A DNA stretch of 64,000 nt from Polyangium sp. 15x6. Lineage in GTDB: Bacteria; Myxococcota_A; Polyangia; Polyangiales; Polyangiaceae. The position numbers and the translations under genes were made by a program. The DNA lies in NCBI RefSeq assembly GCF_029960785.1, contig NZ_JASBQE010000001.1, positions 1-64,000 of the forward strand, written 5' to 3'. The notes beneath the pieces were generated by a model, which was given only the letters and a program-made list of their open reading frames with translations, had not been told where the DNA came from and searched no databases. Positions 60,028-64,000 of the stretch are shown piece after piece (position 1 is the first letter of the stretch; every line of letters begins with the position of its first letter).

Positions 60028-60791
60028 GGGATCCTCCTCCACTTCGTTGCGCGTTTCCGAGACCGGGCGAGCGCGCCTCGGCCGGCTTCGTTCACGCACC
60101 GAGACCCAATTGCAAGGCGCCTGCCGTACCCGGTCCCGAGCACATTTCCGCGTGAATTCGTGGTGCCTTCGCTCCGGAGGCGAGTTCCGTCCGATCAGGA
60201 CGGATACAGGGAGCGAGCGTCTTCCCGCACATGACCGGCACGGACTGTCACGCCCGACCGATACGGAGTCGCCCCGGCGTCCGTCCGTGCAGGGAAGCAT
60301 CGCCCGTCCCTGCACACCACGGCCTATTCGTCAATAACGGAAGCCCATGGAGGCCATTTGTCGCTTCATCGAGGAAATTCGCGGCGTCTTCGCCAGCGTG
60401 TGCCCCTCGGGCGCGGGAGGGAGGCGGGTCGGGACGGACGTGACGGTGCCCTACGATGACGAGGGCAGGCGGCCGTCGATTCTGTCCATCTTGCCGATCC
60501 TCCCATGTTCTCGATGGATGGCATTTCATTCAAGAGGCTCTACAGGTTCCTGCTCGAGATGGCGTCGCCCGAAATGAACCCGTCTCGTATCGGCGGCGTG
60601 TATCGCGTCGAGCACCTCCGGGGTCCCTTCGCTCGCGGCGCCGGTCTACAGGGCGGCGACGGAGTTCGCGGTCGCGCACGCGCCCGAGCTCGCAGGCGCG
60701 CGGCGGGTGCGGCATCGGTGGTGTTCTCGGGGGCCGGAGGGGCGCGCGCAGAACGTCGACAAAAACCCGAAGGTGCGCTAGTCGGTCGGCC
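60028..60791. other. 764-base region without a supported gene
   Basis: No frame here has a coding look or family similarity. Seen: a perfect 9-base stem with an 11-base loop (60287-60295 with 60307-60315), which could be a regulator site or RNA hairpin. Also seen is a frame ending at TAG 60779-60781 whose last residues read AQNVDKNPKVR and which has no start after an upstream stop, perhaps a decayed gene end. The promoter of the minus-strand gene must lie near 60050-60150. Confidence 0.5.
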
Positions 60792-61469
60792 GTGGACCTT
60801 CTACGCGAGTTCTTCTCCAAGCTGCGCCACCTCGAGGAGCTGCTCACCTGGGGCGGCTACCCGGTGCTCATGGCCATCATCTTCGCCGAGACCGGGCTCC
60901 TCGTGGGTTTCTTCCTTCCGGGCGACTCCCTGCTCGTGACGGCGGGCGTGCTCGTCAACGCGAATATGATCAACCCGCTCGAGCTCTCGACCTTCTCGAA
61001 CCTCCTGCTCTTGAACGCCGTGCTCTGCGTCATGGCGATCGTGGGCGATACGGTGGGCTACTCGATCGGGTACAAGGCGGGCCCGAGGCTCTTCAACCGG
61101 GAGCAAAGCCTGTTTTTCCGGCGCGACTACCTGATCGCCACGCAGAAGTTCTACGAGAAGCACGGCGGCAAGACGATCGTGCTCGCCCGCTTCATGCCGT
61201 TCGCCCGCACGTTCGCGCCCGTCGTCGCCGGCATCGGCCAGATGAGCTATCGCCGCTTCATCATGTTCAACGTGTTCGGCGGCATCGGCTGGGTCGTGTC
61301 GATGACGTTTCTCGGCTACTTCCTCGGCAAGGTGCTCGGCGCGAAGGAGATCGAGAAGGTCGTTTACCTGATCATCGTGATTTCGGTGCTCCCGCCCGTC
61401 GTGGGCGCGATCCGGACGCACCTCGCCTCGAAGAAGGCGGCGGCCGCGGAGAAGGTGAAATCCTCGTAA
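60792..61469 (+). CDS. DedA-family membrane protein
   Basis: 225 residues. Hallmarks of DedA (SNARE-associated) proteins: IIFAETGLLVGFFLPGDSLL with the E and P-G-D-S residues of the re-entrant loop, GDTVGYSIGYKAGPRLFNRE, FYEKHGGKTIVLARFMPFAR (the R-x-x-P/R-x-F motif) and RRFIMFNVFGGIGWV. The family includes proton-dependent lipid scramblases for undecaprenyl-phosphate and phosphatidylethanolamine. Start GTG 60792 precedes DLLREFFSKLRHLEELL; the frame is open further upstream but is Arg-rich and unrelated. The stop is one base from the stop of the convergent P450 gene. Confidence 0.9.
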   Translation: MDLLREFFSKLRHLEELLTWGGYPVLMAIIFAETGLLVGFFLPGDSLLVTAGVLVNANMINPLELSTFSNLLLLNAVLCVMAIVGDTVGYSIGYKAGPRLFNREQSLFFRRDYLIATQKFYEKHGGKTIVLARFMPFARTFAPVVAGIGQMSYRRFIMFNVFGGIGWVVSMTFLGYFLGKVLGAKEIEKVVYLIIVISVLPPVVGAIRTHLASKKAAAAEKVKSS

Positions 61470-61470
61470 T

Positions 61471-62868
61471 TCAGCTCGGGAGCGGCTCGGGGACGACACG
61501 CATGTGGATGCCGTCCCGGGGCCTGAGCGTGATTCCCGGCTCGGGCTCGATGGTCTGTCCGGGGACGAGGTCGAGGCGGACGCGGCGCAGGATCGTGGCG
61601 AGCACGAGCGTCCCCTCGACCATGGCGAAGCTCGATCCGATGCACTGGCGCGCGCCGCCGCCGAACGGAAAATAAGCAAAACGTGGCATCCGGGAGAGCG
61701 CGCCGCCGGCGAAGCGGTCGGGATCGAACCCTTCCGGGTTCTCCCAGTACGACGGGTGCCGGTGCGTGACGAAGGGGCTCACGAGGGCGAGGGAGTCCTT
61801 GGGGATCGAATACCCCCCGACGACGTCGTCCTCGGCCACGCGCCGGGAAATCATCCACGCCGGCGGATAAAGGCGCATCGATTCCTGAAACACCCGGCCG
61901 ACGAGGTCGAGGGCGCCGATGTCGGTGAAATCGGGGAGGCGGTCGCCGAGGACACGGAACACCTCGGCGCGGGCGCGGCGCCGGACGTCGGGGTGCGTGG
62001 AGAGCAGATAAAAGGTCCAGGCGAGCGCGTTCGCCGTGGTCTCGTGGCCCGCGGCGAACATGGTCATGACCTCGTCGCGGAGCTGGCGGTCGGTCATTCC
62101 TTCGCCGGTCTCGGGGTCGCGCGTGGCCATGAGCATGGAGACGAGGTCGGTCCCGCCCTCGCGCGCCTTGCGGCGGTGCTCGATGATGCGGAAGACCTCG
62201 CGGTCGAGGACGGCGATGGCCTCCTGAAATCGCCGATTGTCGGGGGTGGGCACGCTCCGGGGGATCTTGAGGAGCCGCGTGAGGTTCTTGCGGCTGTCGT
62301 CGAGGATGAAGTCGAGGGCAGAGGCCGTCGCGGCGGCGTCGATGGGCACGTCGGTGCCGAGCAGGGTCTCGGTGACGATGCGCAAGGCGACGCGCATCAT
62401 CTCGCCGGCGACGTCGACGGGCGCGTCGGGGCGGGGCCTTCGCATCCAGCCGTCGACGAGCTCGTCGGCGGCGCGGACCATGACGCCGGCGAACGCGGCG
62501 ATGCGTTGCTTGTGAAAGGCCGGCTGTGCAATGCGGCGCTGCCGGCGCCAGAAGGCGCCCTCGCTCGTGAGCAAGCCGTTGCCGAGGACCGGGCGGATCG
62601 CGTCGATGCCGGGGGTTTGTTTGGTAAAACGCTCGGCCGCGTCGACGAAGACGTACTTGATGTGGTCGGGGTGGCGGAGGAGGTGGGCGACGTGCCGCGG
62701 GCCGGGGCCGAATTGAAAGCGGACGACGTCGCCGTAGGTATCGGCGGCCTCGAGGAAGATGCGGATCCGGTCGCGGCGAAGCGCGGGGAGGTTGCCGAGG
62801 AACGGCATACCCCGAGGTCCCGGCGCGAAGGGGGCGGAGGGCGAGCGCGAGGCGGAGACGGAGGTCAC
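61471..62868 (-). CDS. Cytochrome P450
   Basis: 465 residues. All P450 signatures are present: I-helix oxygen-binding AGHETTANALAW, K-helix ExxR in ESMRLYPPAW, the PERF-like region FDPDRFAGG, and the heme loop FPFGGGARQCIGSSFAMVEG with Cys409 as the thiolate ligand. The N-terminal PFAPGPRGMPFLGNLPAL is the Pro-rich hinge of CYP102/CYP4-like enzymes, without a membrane anchor. Likely substrates are fatty acids or terpenoids; no reductase or ferredoxin gene is next to it. Start GTG 62868 is uncertain (ATG 62808, MPFLGNL, is too far in). The frame is open far upstream, through the divergent lipoprotein gene, but that is antisense noise. Confidence 0.92.
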   Translation of the reverse strand: MTSVSASRSPSAPFAPGPRGMPFLGNLPALRRDRIRIFLEAADTYGDVVRFQFGPGPRHVAHLLRHPDHIKYVFVDAAERFTKQTPGIDAIRPVLGNGLLTSEGAFWRRQRRIAQPAFHKQRIAAFAGVMVRAADELVDGWMRRPRPDAPVDVAGEMMRVALRIVTETLLGTDVPIDAAATASALDFILDDSRKNLTRLLKIPRSVPTPDNRRFQEAIAVLDREVFRIIEHRRKAREGGTDLVSMLMATRDPETGEGMTDRQLRDEVMTMFAAGHETTANALAWTFYLLSTHPDVRRRARAEVFRVLGDRLPDFTDIGALDLVGRVFQESMRLYPPAWMISRRVAEDDVVGGYSIPKDSLALVSPFVTHRHPSYWENPEGFDPDRFAGGALSRMPRFAYFPFGGGARQCIGSSFAMVEGTLVLATILRRVRLDLVPGQTIEPEPGITLRPRDGIHMRVVPEPLPS

Positions 62869-62924
62869 GGGGGCAGCGTAGCAGCGAGGCGTCGTCGGGG
62901 GGAGATCCGGTGTAAGATGCCGGT

Positions 62925-63659
62925 ATGCGAGCGCAATCGATCCTGATTTCGGTGATATTTGCGGCCGGGCTGTCCGCCGTCGTCGCGGCCTGCAGTGACG
63001 AAGGCGAGGGGACCGCGGGGGGCGGGGCGTCCGGCGCGGGGACGGGTGCGTCCGGGGGCTCCGGCGGGAGCGGCGGTGGGAGCGGCGGGAGCGGCGGAAT
63101 CGGGGGCGGGAGCGGCGGCGGAGGCGGGAGCGCGAGCGGAAGCGGCGGCGGGAGCGCAAGCACGAGCGGCAGCGGCGGCGGTGGCGTGGGGGGCGGCAAT
63201 GGTGTGGGCGCGCCGTGCAATGGGGGCGCCTCCGGGTGTGATCCGGGTCTTTATTGCAATGCGCCCGGGTGCGGGGCGGGCGTTTGCGCGCAGAAGCCGC
63301 CTCCGGGGCTGCAATCGCAGGACCCCGACCTCGTGTGCGGGTGCGACGGCGTCACGTACTGGAATGCGGAGATCGCCGAGGTGCTCGGGTCGAGCGTGAA
63401 ATCGGCGGGCGCCTGCCCCGCGGCCGAGGCCGTGACCTGCGATCCTGAGACGCCTTGCCCCGGGGGACGCCATTGCAATCGCATGGTCGCGGCGGCGAAC
63501 GCCTGCTCGCCCATGGTCACGGGCGTTTGCTGGGGCATGCCCATTTCATGTTCCGTGACCGGGGCGAAGGCGAAGGGCTGCGCCGGCGGGATGTGCTTCG
63601 ATCAGTGCAGCCTGATCCAGAGCCAGAATCCCTGGTACGACGACGGCGGCTGCCCTTGA
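62925..63659 (+). CDS. Lipoprotein with a Gly/Ser-rich linker and a Kazal-like Cys domain
   Basis: 244 residues. Lipobox AVVAAC (Cys23) after a typical signal. Residues ~32-96 are Gly/Ser/Ala repeats (GGSGGSGGGS type), a flexible tether. The remainder has many Cys: CNGGASGCDPGLYCNAPGC, then VCGCDGVTYWN (from ~138) ... SVKSAGACP, which matches the core of Kazal-type protease inhibitors, and a further Cys-rich segment ending PWYDDGGCP. It may be a surface protease inhibitor, possibly protecting against own or foreign proteases. ATG 62925. Divergent from the P450 gene with a 56-base gap. Confidence 0.82.
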   Translation: MRAQSILISVIFAAGLSAVVAACSDEGEGTAGGGASGAGTGASGGSGGSGGGSGGSGGIGGGSGGGGGSASGSGGGSASTSGSGGGGVGGGNGVGAPCNGGASGCDPGLYCNAPGCGAGVCAQKPPPGLQSQDPDLVCGCDGVTYWNAEIAEVLGSSVKSAGACPAAEAVTCDPETPCPGGRHCNRMVAAANACSPMVTGVCWGMPISCSVTGAKAKGCAGGMCFDQCSLIQSQNPWYDDGGCP

Positions 63660-63689
63660 GAGGGGAGGGGGGCGGGAGAGGCGACGCGG

Positions 63690-64000
63690 TTACTGCGTGA
63701 TCGCCTTGAGGTCGAGCATCTCCTCGACGCTCGGCACCACGATGAGGTCGCAGCGGCGGTTCTTCTGCCGGCCCTCGTCCGTGTCGTTCGACGCGATCGG
63801 GTCCGTGTCGCCGAAGCCGGCGGCGCTCCACTTCGCGGTCGGCATGTTGCCGCCCTTCTCGCTCACCAGGTAGAGCAACACCTCGCGCGCGCGCATGAGC
63901 GACAGACCCCAGTTGTCGCGGAAGACGCCGCCCGCGAGGGGCTTGTTGTCCGTGTGCCCGGCGACCTGGTAGTCGCGGCCGAGCAGCGAGGCGTCGTTCT
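63690..64000 (-). CDS. OmpA-family protein, C-terminal part (5' end outside the window)
   Basis: About 103 codons up to the window edge, no start seen. It is the peptidoglycan-binding OmpA/MotB C-domain: GRDYQVAGHTDNKPLAGGVF (the GHTD motif), DNWGLSLMRAREVLLYLVSE, AAGFGDTDPIASNDTDEGRQ and KNRRCDLIVVP with the NRRV-like arginine pair that binds diaminopimelate. The short tail VEEMLDLKAITQ ends at TAA 63690-63692 region. Because the N-terminus is missing, it could be an OmpA porin, a Pal-like lipoprotein or a MotB/TolR-type protein; the sequence RDNWGLSLMRA is often seen in MotB-like proteins. Confidence 0.88.
   Translation of the reverse strand, partial: NDASLLGRDYQVAGHTDNKPLAGGVFRDNWGLSLMRAREVLLYLVSEKGGNMPTAKWSAAGFGDTDPIASNDTDEGRQKNRRCDLIVVPSVEEMLDLKAITQ

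Noticed and set aside
60580-60781. Frame ending AQNVDKNPKVR-stop before the DedA gene, possible decayed gene end
   Set aside because: About 66 codons with no start after an upstream TGA and no family match; too little to call a pseudogene.
60505-60939. A 144-codon plus-strand frame beginning MFSMDGISFKRLYRFLLEM
   Set aside because: After ~45 codons it becomes Arg/Gly noise and overlaps the DedA gene in another frame; no SD and no recognisable fold. A short expressed peptide cannot be excluded.

Overview
The window is very GC-rich DNA (third codon positions nearly all G or C, long open frames on every strand) from a bacterium that most resembles a myxobacterium of the Sorangium/Polyangium type. 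The support is a giant TPR protein of the size class of the Myxococcus gliding protein AgmK/GltI, a MYXO-CTERM-like surface anchor on a CHAT protease, many Gly/Ser/Thr-rich lipoproteins, C-type-lectin, Kazal-like and FG-GAP lipoproteins, a steroid 5-alpha-reductase-like enzyme, and a STAND NTPase with TPRs. The taxon is an inference; no rRNA or tRNA gene was seen.

Layout. 1-16 kb: end of an Ala/Lys/Pro-rich protein with a clear terminator; then on the minus strand a 3,746-residue TPR protein followed by a DUF374 acyltransferase and a class IV aminotransferase; then 3-hydroxyacyl-CoA dehydrogenase (+) convergent with an enoyl-CoA hydratase (-). 16-22 kb: a STAND NTPase with a death/effector-associated-like N-terminus, an SDR plus steroid-5-alpha-reductase pair whose Shine-Dalgarno lies inside a long palindrome, and a convergent amidohydrolase. 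22-27 kb: a YqiJ/NfeD-like protein, flotillin and a small pore-loop protein in one operon, then an FAD oxidoreductase with its own promoter. 27-35 kb: RsmB and RseP (overlapping), a GT4 glycosyltransferase, a degenerate alpha/beta hydrolase coupled to a tandem C-type-lectin lipoprotein, and an APC permease.

35 kb: a short gene that is read correctly only if an in-frame TGA is translated as selenocysteine (UxxC ArsC-like selenoprotein, 35106-35465), with promoter, strong SD and a SECIS-like hairpin. An ordinary gene call would give only the 91-residue downstream part and lose the active site. A 5'-truncated, frameshifted SDR remnant follows.

36-41 kb: surface or periplasmic proteins (FG-GAP lipoprotein, small exported proteins, an exported PLP enzyme). 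41-51 kb: a tightly overlapping five-gene operon, WGR-DUF4132 / MoxR AAA ATPase / DUF5682 / VWA / SWIM, which matches the E. coli yehI-yehLMPQ gene set; the function of this set is unknown. Divergent from it lies an exported TPR-CHAT protease, followed by two paralogous RlaP-type nucleotidyltransferases. 56-64 kb: D-aminoacylase-like amidohydrolase, a transglutaminase-elicitor-like lipoprotein with a Gly-Gly-Thr minisatellite, a small exported protein with a good terminator, DedA, cytochrome P450, a Kazal-like lipoprotein and the C-terminal end of an OmpA-family protein.

All assignments come from reading motifs and gene order; no database search was possible.
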